Shown one piece after another: positions 1-5,568 of a DNA stretch of 6,280 nt. How positions within the stretch are numbered: position 1 is the stretch's first letter; the number at the start of each line of letters is the position of its first letter. Source of the DNA: Candidatus Brocadiaceae bacterium (GTDB taxonomy: Bacteria > Planctomycetota > Brocadiia > Brocadiales > Bathyanammoxibiaceae). The stretch lies in the NCBI GenBank assembly GCA_030018855.1, contig JASEHG010000116.1, positions 1 to 6,280 of the forward strand, in the 5' to 3' direction. Under the pieces are notes generated by a model. That model did not search any database, was not told the origin of the DNA, and saw only the letters and a program-made list of their open reading frames with translations. The position numbers and the translations under genes are program-made.

Positions 1-70
1 AGGGGCAATTCATGTTGAAAATCCTGAAAGTCCGCCTCAGGAGGACGCCTCAGGCGGGCATTGCCCCTAC
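1..70. repeat. Interrupted palindromic repeat (GTAGGGGCAAT family) with nested GCCTGAGGC units
   Basis: The outer arms AGGGGCAAT (1-9) and ATTGCCCCT (60-68) are exact reverse complements, and the right arm continues with AC (69-70). The left arm probably begins with GT just outside the window. Between the arms lie TCCGCCTCAGGAGGAC (31-46) and CGCCTCAGGCGG (46-57), copies of a second palindromic family that recurs in the operon leader. It therefore looks like a GTAGGGGC palindrome opened by insertion of another repeat. On the - strand it starts two bases after the glycosyltransferase stop and could form a 3' hairpin for that transcript. No T-run follows inside the window, so I do not call it a terminator. 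Confidence 0.7.
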
Positions 71-72
71 AA

Positions 73-1059
73 CTAGACTCCAGCCCAACGGATAATAACC
101 TCCCCTAACCCTTTGGTGAACCCCAACGTCCTTGCAAAACCCCGTAAGAGGGTTACTGCGGAAAACAACATGCATGCAGGCCGTCCAGTCCTACAAGATA
201 TTCGGAAGGCAAGCCCTAACTGGAGGAGGTAATTCAATAGCAGGAGCGAGACGGCAATCTTGCCGGTACCTGGTGCCCATAAGAAGGGGATTATGGACAT
301 GGTAAGCAGGCTCATGGGTACCTCCAGGACGTCCTTCCACCGAGTATAGTCATCTCCCTTTGCCATATCGGGATGTTCCTTGTAGAGTCTGGCTCTCCAG
401 AACCCATGGGTGTACTGGTCCCTGAGGTATTTCCCCAGGCTTTCTCTGTGGTAATGGGCGACCAGGGCCTCTCTGTCAAAAAGTACCTTGTAACCATGCT
501 TTAGTATCTTATAGGAGAGGGCGTTGTCTTCACCGCTTGCCTTCCTGTAGCCCTCATCAAAGCCCCCTGTCTCCTCCAGTACTGACTTTTTGACGGAAAG
601 ATTGTAGGAACCCAAGCACCTGACCTCCCTGGGCATAGCTAGGTGTCTGAGGGTTATCTCTTCCTGAATGCAGGTGGCCAGGAGGCTGTTGGGGTTGGCT
701 ATCAGGTAGCTGCCACCTACAGCCCCTACCTTTTCATCCCCCTGATAATTTCTGAGGAGTTTTTTTACCCAATCCCTCTGAGGGATGCAGTCCGAATCAG
801 TGAAACATACAAATCTGCCCTCACTGGCCTTCCAACCCCGGTTTCTTGTAGAGGCTGGCCCTGAATTTTCTTGATAAATGTATCTTACGGGGTATCTCTG
901 GGCTATCTTTCCAGTGTTATCCGTAGAGCCATCGTCTATCACAATGACCTCCAGTGAACCATTAAAGTCTTGACCCAGACAGGCCTCAATGGTCCTTTCT
1001 ATGGTTTTTTCTGCATTAAAGGCGGGTATGACGATGGATACATCCATAAGTTGCGACAT
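73..1059 (-). CDS. Family 2 glycosyltransferase with C-terminal membrane segments
   Basis: The 328-residue product has a GT-A fold of the GT2 superfamily, which transfers sugars from nucleotide-sugar donors with inversion. The visible order is the N-terminal VSIVIPAFNAEKTI strand and turn (7-20), the nucleotide-binding IDDGSTD (41-47), NSGPASTRNRG (65-75), the metal-binding DSD (88-90), and the acceptor-side GED (176-178) that normally holds the catalytic base. Hydrophobic stretches at about 248-263 and 268-286, and a weaker one near 297-313, suggest a membrane anchor facing the cytoplasm. A role in cell-surface polysaccharide or lipid glycosylation is likely, but the substrate cannot be read. 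The start at 1059 has only a weak GTGGGG upstream; Met5 (1047) directly precedes the conserved domain and is a possible alternative. It is transcribed away from the ATPase operon and is probably unrelated to it. Confidence 0.9.
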   Translation of the reverse strand: MSQLMDVSIVIPAFNAEKTIERTIEACLGQDFNGSLEVIVIDDGSTDNTGKIAQRYPVRYIYQENSGPASTRNRGWKASEGRFVCFTDSDCIPQRDWVKKLLRNYQGDEKVGAVGGSYLIANPNSLLATCIQEEITLRHLAMPREVRCLGSYNLSVKKSVLEETGGFDEGYRKASGEDNALSYKILKHGYKVLFDREALVAHYHRESLGKYLRDQYTHGFWRARLYKEHPDMAKGDDYTRWKDVLEVPMSLLTMSIIPFLWAPGTGKIAVSLLLLNYLLQLGLAFRISCRTGRPACMLFSAVTLLRGFARTLGFTKGLGEVIIRWAGV

Positions 1060-1210
1060 GCCCCACTAATGACCAGGCGCTTTATCAAACGTTTCTTATT
1101 GAATCATGTGTCTCACAACTAAAGAAACTTGATTCTATTTTTAAGCCAGGTAGTTTTCAAGAAAAAAAGGTATCTATAATACGCCAAGCAGGGGGATGGG
1201 ATACACTTCA
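1060..1210. other. Divergent intergenic region, left part
   Basis: This is AT-rich spacer between the divergent glycosyltransferase gene and the ATPase operon, with no credible ORF. GTTTCTT (1091-1097) and AAGAAAC (1122-1128) can pair, as can GAATCA (1101-1106) and TGATTC (1130-1135). The two pairings overlap and are weak. A TATAAT at 1175-1180 on the + strand has no good -35 partner. The glycosyltransferase promoter should lie here on the - strand, but I cannot point to a convincing one. Confidence 0.5.
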
Positions 1211-1239
1211 TTTACATTAGCAAATCATTCAGGTATAAT
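1211..1239 (+). promoter_or_regulatory. Sigma70-like promoter of the ATPase operon
   Basis: TTTACA (1211-1216), a 17-base spacer and a perfect TATAAT (1234-1239) match the housekeeping consensus at 11 of 12 positions. Transcription would begin near 1246, giving a leader of about 170 bases before the first start codon at 1415. The repeat block begins immediately after the -10 box, so nearly the whole leader would be repeat RNA. This is a sequence-match prediction with no direct start-site evidence. Confidence 0.65.
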
Positions 1240-1240
1240 T

Positions 1241-1390
1241 CTGTCCTGAGCCGAAGCCCTTCTCCGCCTGAGGCGGAGAAGGGTCTGCCGAAGGATGGGC
1301 ACAAAATGTCATCCTGAGTCCATCTGAGACGGACGGAGAATCTCTAATCTCTTGGTCTTTAATCAGGAGGCGGTTTCCGCCTGAGGCGGA
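1241..1390. repeat. Composite repeat block forming the operon leader
   Basis: Several short repeats are packed together. There is a perfect palindrome at 1257-1283 (12-base arms CCCTTCTCCGCC and its complement around TGA), flanked by TCCTGAGCCGAAG (1244-1256) and GCCGAAGGAT. These flanks resemble the widespread bacterial interspersed repeat that reads GTCATCCTGAGC...CGAAGGAT. A second GTCATCCTGAG starts at 1309. A degenerate palindrome follows at 1318-1334, and TCCGCCTGAGGCGGA lies at 1376-1390. AGGCGG (1368-1373) can also pair with CCGCCT (1377-1382), so two hairpins compete for one arm just upstream of the Shine-Dalgarno sequence. No coding potential is seen. Confidence 0.75.
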
Positions 1391-1414
1391 CCTAGCGTCA
1401 AAAAGGAGGTCACC

Positions 1415-1720
1415 ATGCTTGCCGATTTCAGGATAATCCCCATCGGAAAGGGCACACACCTAACCACTCAAATAGCTGAGGTGATGAAATTGGTAGAAGC
1501 AAGCAAGCTAAATTATGCAATCAATGACATGACTACTACCGTGGAGGGGGACTGGGACTCCATAATGAAACTGATGAAACAATGCTGCCAGAAGGTGCTG
1601 GAGGGTGCCGACAGGGTAAACCTTGCAATTACTATAGACGAGCGTAAGGATAAAGTAGTCCGCCTCGGGGACAAGGTAAAGTCTGTTGAACAAACCCTCG
1701 GCAAGTCCCTGAAAAAATAA
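1415..1720 (+). CDS. MTH1187-family (DUF77) thiamine-binding-like protein
   Basis: This 101-residue cytosolic protein matches the MTH1187/YkoF-like family of small ferredoxin-fold proteins, which assemble as oligomers and in some members bind thiamine or its pyrimidine part. The visible family signatures are the start MLADFRIIPIGKG (1-13), the mid segment LNYAINDMTTTVEGDWD (32-48), ADRVNLAITIDERKD (65-79) and the C-terminal DKVKSVEQTLG (86-96). Its length equals the family norm. An excellent ribosome-binding site, AAGGAGGT (1403-1410), lies four bases before the ATG. It is the first gene after the promoter, and its TAA overlaps the ATG of the stalk subunit (TAATG), so the two are probably translationally coupled. 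Family assignment is firm from sequence likeness, while ligand and role are not. Its place at the head of an ATPase operon is odd. Confidence 0.85.
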   Translation: MLADFRIIPIGKGTHLTTQIAEVMKLVEASKLNYAINDMTTTVEGDWDSIMKLMKQCCQKVLEGADRVNLAITIDERKDKVVRLGDKVKSVEQTLGKSLKK

Positions 1721-2082
1721 TGGAACAAGATATCGTTGAGGAGGTAACAAAGGCAGAGGCCGAGGCAGAAGAACTGCTCAAGCACTCAAGGGCCAAGGCG
1801 AAGGGTTTAGAAAAAGAGGCAGAAGAGGCCATCAACCAGTTGAGACACGCACTGGAAGAGGAGTTCAGGGTCAGGGCAGAGGAATTAAGACAACTCAGGC
1901 AGAAAGAGAGGCAGGAGGCCGAGGCCCGGTTAAATGAGGGATTGGCATCCGCCTTAGGCAGACTGAAAGGGCTAGGGGAAGAGAGGTCGGAAGAGGTTGC
2001 AAGACGCATCCTCCACACAATAATCGGCAAATCCACTCAGGCAGACCTGATAGACCCTAATCCTGGTGGTAATTCCCCTTAG
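1720..2082 (+). CDS. V/A-type ATPase peripheral-stalk subunit G/H
   Basis: The 120-residue protein is a single long, highly charged helix, rich in Glu, Ala, Arg and Lys from about residue 8 to 95, with the heptad-like spacing of a right-handed stalk coiled coil. This is the pattern of subunit G of Thermus, H of archaea and NtpF of Enterococcus, which pairs with subunit E to form the stator connecting the A3B3 head to subunit I. Its position directly before I supports this. The ATG at 1720-1722 shares a base with the preceding stop, and there is no separate strong ribosome-binding site, which suggests translational coupling. The last residues (from about 105, GNSP at the end) look unstructured, and the TAG stop lies within CTTAGGCGGA, a half-copy of the operon's palindromic repeat. 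The original C-terminus may therefore have been altered. No residue-level signature exists for this family, so the call rests on pattern and context. Confidence 0.82.
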   Translation: MEQDIVEEVTKAEAEAEELLKHSRAKAKGLEKEAEEAINQLRHALEEEFRVRAEELRQLRQKERQEAEARLNEGLASALGRLKGLGEERSEEVARRILHTIIGKSTQADLIDPNPGGNSP

Positions 2083-2167
2083 GCGGATGAGCAGTCAACA
2101 CTAGCTGTGGCTTGACGAGAATTATTGCTTAGGTATACTAATCTAACGGGATGGAAGGTCTCCGCCT
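2081..2167. repeat. Spacer bounded by inverted repeat half-sites
   Basis: AGGCGGA (2081-2087) and TCCGCCT (2161-2167) are exact reverse complements matching the arms of the TCCGCCTGAGGCGGA family. They sit at the two ends of the 97-base spacer between the G/H and I genes. They may be two separate degenerate copies, or one palindrome opened by about 70 bases of inserted or ancestral sequence. Confidence 0.4.
2112..2139 (+). promoter_or_regulatory. Candidate internal promoter before subunit I
   Basis: TTGACG (2112-2117), a 16-base spacer and TATACT (2134-2139) match the sigma70 consensus at 10 of 12 positions. The predicted start is near 2146, about 34 bases before the subunit I start. Like the main promoter it has AGG directly before the -10 box. 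It could give extra transcript for I, K, E and C independent of the two upstream genes. Confidence 0.5.
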
Positions 2168-2179
2168 CCGCTAATAAAA

Positions 2180-4264
2180 ATGGCTATTGAACAACTAAAA
2201 AGGGCCACCCTATTAGTCCCCATCCATCAAGGTAAACCCCTTACCAACGAGCTTTACCGTCTCAGCATCCTCCATCTGGTGGATATATCCACCCAGCTAC
2301 CATCCGTTCAATCTAACCTGCGTAAACTGGCCATCTCACCAAAAGAGGCTGAAGAAAGACTCCAGAAACTGGAACTCCTGCTCTCCATACTCAAACCCCT
2401 CAGTACCACAAAAAGACCTTTTATAGAAGACTTCTTCCCCCTCCCCATTCAAGTAACTGAAAGGGAATTAGAGGAACTCCTCACCTCTCTCCCTGTGGAA
2501 CAGCACTACGAGGAGTGCAAGGCCATAGAATCCCAGAGGAGGGCCCTGGAGGCATCCCTTAGAGATACGGAGCAAGAGGCCCTGACCCTTAAAGACCTCT
2601 CGGGACTCCCCTGGCCTCTGGAGGGACTGCAAAGGGCAAAAAAAGTTAGATTAAAACTGGCCTTATTCCCGAGGATTTACTGGAAGGGTCTGAACCTGGA
2701 CCCAAGGGCCCGGGAGCTACTGGCCTGGCAGGAGATACCCCAAAATCAGGGGACAGGGGACAGAGGACAGGGGACAGGACATTATGAATTTAAAAATCCA
2801 CAACCCGCGATCCGCAATCCGAAGTCTGTTAGGGTACTCCTTGCCTTCCTCCCCCAGGAGGAAGAAGAGGCAATAAGATTACTAAATTCCTACCACTACC
2901 AGGAAATCGCCCTACCAGTCTTCCCAGGGGCCTTCTCAGGGAGAGTAGAGGATAGGCTGAGGGAACTGGAGGCCGAGAGAAAATCCATACTAGAGAGACA
3001 GGAGACACTGAAGAGGCGTCTGGTAGAACTGACCCCACTCATCCCAAGGCTTGAAACCCTATCAGGATACTGGGAGGGCCAACGGGACAGGTCCCTACAG
3101 GAGACCAGCCTTACCCGTTCAAAGAGGCTAATGTTTATAGGGGGGTACATTAGAAAAAAAGACGTCCCCCTCCTGGAGACCGTGCTCCGGGAGAAGTTCC
3201 CACAGACCCTGGGTTTTTATAGGGACCCTCAGCCCGGAGAGGAGGTGCCCGTTTCCCTGGCCCTGAGCAGGCCCTTCCGTCCCGCAAGACTCCTTGTAAA
3301 CATGTTTGGTTTACCCAACTATTTTACCTTTGACCCCACCCCCTTCATCGTCCTTAATTTCTTCCTCTTCTTTGGATTATGTTTTGCCGACGCCATATAC
3401 GGACTTGCCCTCATGGGTCTCTCTTACTGGCTACTGAGGAGGCTTGAGACAAACCCCACCGCAAGGGACTTCTTCTCCCTCTTTTTCTACGCAGGTATAA
3501 GCACCACTATCTTCGGGGCCCTCACAGGGAGCTGGGCTGGAGACCTTTACAAACCTGAATACCTGGGCGAGGGTAACCCCCTGCTCAGGCTCAAGGAATC
3601 CCTTTGCCTCCTGGACCCCCTTTCCGACATACTCCAGGCCCTGGTCTATGCCCTTGCACTTGGGGTGATAAACCAGTTTTATGCCATCTCCCTCAGGATG
3701 TACAAGGAATATCATATGGGGAGGCCACTGGACGCCCTGCTGGACGGGGGTCTATGGCTACTCTTTCTGCCAGGGATTATAATCCTGGCATGTTCCATCT
3801 TTTTCCCACTACCCCCTGGGCTCATGAAGGTGGCAAAGGTCTTACTGATGGTGGGTGGGGCGGGCCTGGTACTGACCCAGGGTAGGCGGGAGAAGGGCCT
3901 TATACCTAAATTCCTTACAGGGCTAGTGAGCCTCTACGGGATAATGGGCACCTATGGCTGTACTTCTTTTGTAGGTGACATAATCTCTTATTCCAGGCTA
4001 TTAGCCCTGGGCCTTACTACCACCATCATAGGGATGTCGTTTAACATAGTGGCCGAACTGGTAGGCTCGGCAGGGACGGTATTTTTTGTCCTTGCCCTGA
4101 TTCTTGGTCATACCCTGAACTTCTTTATAAGCATCATAGGTGCCTTCGTGCATCCAGCCAGATTGATATTCCTGGAGTTTTTTGGGAGATTTTACGAGGG
4201 TGGAGGTCATCGGTTTAGGCCGTATGGGTTTCAGTCTTCAAAGATACAACTATTAAGGACATAA
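2180..4264 (+). CDS. ntpI: V/A-type ATPase subunit I (a-subunit homologue)
   Basis: The 694-residue stator membrane subunit provides the ion half-channels against the K ring. An N-terminal cytosolic arm (1 to about 385) contains coiled-coil stretches near 60-75, 125-140 and 255-285. A membrane domain follows with seven or eight helices from about 388 to 665. The essential arginine motif SYSRLLALGL is present with Arg606. The conserved tail VHPARLIFLEFFGRFYEGGG (657-676) is also intact. The start fits the family opening (MAIEQLKRATLLVP), yet no good Shine-Dalgarno sequence precedes it; GGAAGG at 2153 is over 20 bases away, with repeat sequence between. Residues about 190-215 are encoded by an intergenic-type repeat inserted in frame. 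Removing them joins WQEIPQ to VRVLLAFLPQ, which restores the expected family pattern. It lies six bases before K. Confidence 0.95.
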   Translation: MAIEQLKRATLLVPIHQGKPLTNELYRLSILHLVDISTQLPSVQSNLRKLAISPKEAEERLQKLELLLSILKPLSTTKRPFIEDFFPLPIQVTERELEELLTSLPVEQHYEECKAIESQRRALEASLRDTEQEALTLKDLSGLPWPLEGLQRAKKVRLKLALFPRIYWKGLNLDPRARELLAWQEIPQNQGTGDRGQGTGHYEFKNPQPAIRNPKSVRVLLAFLPQEEEEAIRLLNSYHYQEIALPVFPGAFSGRVEDRLRELEAERKSILERQETLKRRLVELTPLIPRLETLSGYWEGQRDRSLQETSLTRSKRLMFIGGYIRKKDVPLLETVLREKFPQTLGFYRDPQPGEEVPVSLALSRPFRPARLLVNMFGLPNYFTFDPTPFIVLNFFLFFGLCFADAIYGLALMGLSYWLLRRLETNPTARDFFSLFFYAGISTTIFGALTGSWAGDLYKPEYLGEGNPLLRLKESLCLLDPLSDILQALVYALALGVINQFYAISLRMYKEYHMGRPLDALLDGGLWLLFLPGIIILACSIFFPLPPGLMKVAKVLLMVGGAGLVLTQGRREKGLIPKFLTGLVSLYGIMGTYGCTSFVGDIISYSRLLALGLTTTIIGMSFNIVAELVGSAGTVFFVLALILGHTLNFFISIIGAFVHPARLIFLEFFGRFYEGGGHRFRPYGFQSSKIQLLRT
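2747..2826. repeat. Heptamer and ATCCGCA-type repeat inserted in the subunit I gene
   Basis: Four tandem heptamers of GGGACAG (2750-2777, the third with A at its first base) are followed by an AT-rich link. Then comes a run of related units AATCCACA, CCCGCGATC and CGCAATCCG (2794-2822), a pattern typical of noncoding interspersed repeats. All of it is read in frame as Gly, Thr, Asp, Gln-rich and then Asn-Pro-rich peptide (about residues 190-215) with no stop. Low complexity here contrasts with the ordered sequence on both sides. The exact edges cannot be set without an uninterrupted homologue. Confidence 0.8.
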
Positions 4265-4270
4265 AACTCT

Positions 4271-4810
4271 ATGAACGAACTTATTATCACATATTTTGTT
4301 AAGACTGGCCTGGGCTGGGCAGGAACAGGGGCCCTTATAGTGGTAATGTTTGGCGCGGTGGGTTCTGCTAAGGGGATACGTATAGCAACTGCTCAGGCCG
4401 CGGGCGTACTCTCAGAGAAACCAGAACTCTTCGGCAGGCTCCTGGTACTTATGGCCCTGCCGGGGACCCAGGGCTTCTACGGCTTCATCTGTGCCGTAAC
4501 CATCGCCATGAAGTGCGGGCTGATTACAGGAATGGTAACCATATCCCCCGTCGTAGGGATGGGTATCTTCTTTACAGGCGTCTCCATGGGGATAGTCCTC
4601 TGGAAGAGTGCCATATATCAGGGAGAGGTCTCGGCCGCCGCCATCAACTGGACGGCCAAGAAACCCGAGGAGAGCGGCCGGGCCATCCTCCTGCCCGCCC
4701 TGGTGGAGACCTATGCCGTGCTGGCCCTACTGGCAGCTATACTGATGATTATGTGGCTCACCCAGCCTGGCATTACCTACCTGCCCACCGAAACAGGGGG
4801 TAGGCAGTAG
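4271..4810 (+). CDS. ntpK: V/A-type ATPase subunit K (proteolipid ring), predicted Na+-binding
   Basis: The 179-residue protein has four transmembrane helices arranged as two fused hairpins (about 16-42, 56-80, 90-115 and 140-163), the double-size proteolipid that builds the rotor ring. Helix 4 has the ion-carrying glutamate in VETYA (Glu146). The equivalent position in helix 2 is glutamine, PGTQG (Gln67), so there is one carboxylate per subunit. Leu63, Thr66, Gln67, Gln117 (YQG) and Glu146 match the Na+ ligand set of the E. hirae NtpK ring (Leu61, Thr64, Gln65, Gln110, Glu139). This predicts Na+ rather than H+ coupling. AAGGA (4255-4259) may serve as a ribosome-binding site. The tail after helix 4 ends in GGRQ, encoded within a GTAGGCAGTAG repeat that also supplies the stop, so the C-terminus may be extended or altered. 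Confidence 0.95.
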   Translation: MNELIITYFVKTGLGWAGTGALIVVMFGAVGSAKGIRIATAQAAGVLSEKPELFGRLLVLMALPGTQGFYGFICAVTIAMKCGLITGMVTISPVVGMGIFFTGVSMGIVLWKSAIYQGEVSAAAINWTAKKPEESGRAILLPALVETYAVLALLAAILMIMWLTQPGITYLPTETGGRQ

Positions 4811-4879
4811 GCGTAATTTTAGATTGTATGATTTCAGATTTTTAGATTTAAAATCTCCAAATCTTTTACTGCCTACTGC
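4804..4879. repeat. K-E intercistronic repeat hairpin
   Basis: GCAGTAGGC (4804-4812) and GCCTACTGC (4871-4879) are exact reverse complements enclosing 58 mostly A/T bases. That loop is full of AGATT and AATCT units, including a near-palindrome AGATTTAAAATCT at 4844-4856. TAGGCAG is itself partly tandem with a 7-base period (TAGGCAGTAGGC, 4801-4812). The left arm overlaps the last codons and stop of K. In RNA it would fold as a stem-loop between the ring and stalk cistrons. Confidence 0.7.
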
Positions 4880-4897
4880 AAACGGACCGAGGGAATC

Positions 4898-5515
4898 ATG
4901 ACCCTGGAGCGTATCAAGGCCCATATCCTTGAGCAGGCAAAGACCGAGGCCGAAAGGCTGATTGAAGGGACCAGAGAGGGCCTTGAACTCAGACTCTCCA
5001 GGGCCAGGGTCTCTTTAAGGAAGGAGATGGAGGGGAGATTGGCCGCCCTGGACCACAAACTGCAAGAGGAAAACGCCTTTGCCCTCTCAAGACTACGGGC
5101 CCAAAACCACCTGAAACTCCTTGAGCTCAAAAACCAGCTAGTGGAAGGCATCTTCCATCGGGTACTTGAACACCTGCTGTCCCTGCCTGCCCAGGAGTAC
5201 CTGGAGCTACTGGAAGGCTGGCTAAACAGGTTAGAACTAAGGGAGAGGGCTTACCTGAGGCTCTCCCCTGAAGATACGAACCGCATAGGAGAGGAGTTGG
5301 TAAATAAAATAAATTCCTCTAGAAAGGCAGGAGCGCCGCCGGGCATCTCCAGTGAGGTACTCTTCCTTGATACAGACACGGCCCCCATCAAAGGGGGTTT
5401 TATACTCAGGACAAGGAAGTTTGAGATAGACCATAGCGTGGAGACTTTTTTGAAACAACTGAAAGAGGATTTGACCCCGAAGCTGGCAGAAGAGCTTTTT
5501 GGTGGTAATCAGTAG
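4898..5515 (+). CDS. ntpE: V/A-type ATPase peripheral-stalk subunit E
   Basis: The 205-residue protein has the two-part build of subunit E. The long charged N-terminal helix (1 to about 85) would pair with the G/H subunit. The C-terminal globular domain (about 95-205) would clamp onto the top of subunit B. The diagnostic C-terminal pattern is visible: GGFILRTRKFEIDHSVETFL (166-185), followed by a helix ending in LAEELFGG (196-203). The usual Gly-Gly turn is kept at 166-167. GAGGG (4889-4893) lies four bases before the ATG and supports this start. Gene order K-E-C is standard. Its TAG stop falls in GTAGGGGCA, the edge of the palindromic repeat family seen at both ends of the window. Confidence 0.93.
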   Translation: MTLERIKAHILEQAKTEAERLIEGTREGLELRLSRARVSLRKEMEGRLAALDHKLQEENAFALSRLRAQNHLKLLELKNQLVEGIFHRVLEHLLSLPAQEYLELLEGWLNRLELRERAYLRLSPEDTNRIGEELVNKINSSRKAGAPPGISSEVLFLDTDTAPIKGGFILRTRKFEIDHSVETFLKQLKEDLTPKLAEELFGGNQ

Positions 5516-5559
5516 GGGCAAGCATATAAAAATGAGGGTTCTGAAAAAGTCAAATATGC
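5512..5559. repeat. Degenerate GTAGGGGCA-family element at the subunit E stop
   Basis: GTAGGGGCA (5512-5520) matches the outer edge of the repeats at 1-70 and 6244-6271 and contains the stop codon of E. GCATAT (5522-5527) can pair with ATATGC (5554-5559), but the right GCCCCTAC arm is missing. It is read as a decayed or partial copy. Confidence 0.4.
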
Positions 5560-5568
5560 CTTCCAGTT

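Noticed and set aside
643..864. Open frame of 73 codons on the + strand inside the glycosyltransferase gene
   Set aside because: It is antisense to clear GT2 motifs and its own product has no recognisable pattern.
1091..1135. Overlapping GTTTCTT/AAGAAAC and GAATCA/TGATTC pairs as a regulator operator
   Set aside because: The arms are short, the loops exceed 20 bases and the pairings conflict. This could easily arise by chance in AT-rich sequence.
1175..1180. TATAAT as an alternative -10 box for the operon
   Set aside because: No acceptable -35 hexamer lies 15-19 bases upstream, whereas 1211-1239 has both boxes with ideal spacing.
1324..1329. CTGAGA in the leader of a thiamine-binding-like gene, suggesting a TPP riboswitch
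   Set aside because: The other conserved parts of the TPP aptamer, GGGGTGC before it and the GATAATGCCAGCG-like segment after it, are absent. The motif lies in a degenerate repeat palindrome.
1632..2036. Open frame of 134 codons on the - strand
   Set aside because: It is the complement of the coiled-coil stalk gene. The Ser/Ala/Leu-rich product is a shadow of Glu/Ala/Lys codons, and it has no homology or ribosome-binding site that I can see.
2750..2777. Tandem GGGACAG units as a CRISPR array
   Set aside because: The units are directly adjacent with no spacers and are only 7 bases long, so this is a simple heptamer tandem.
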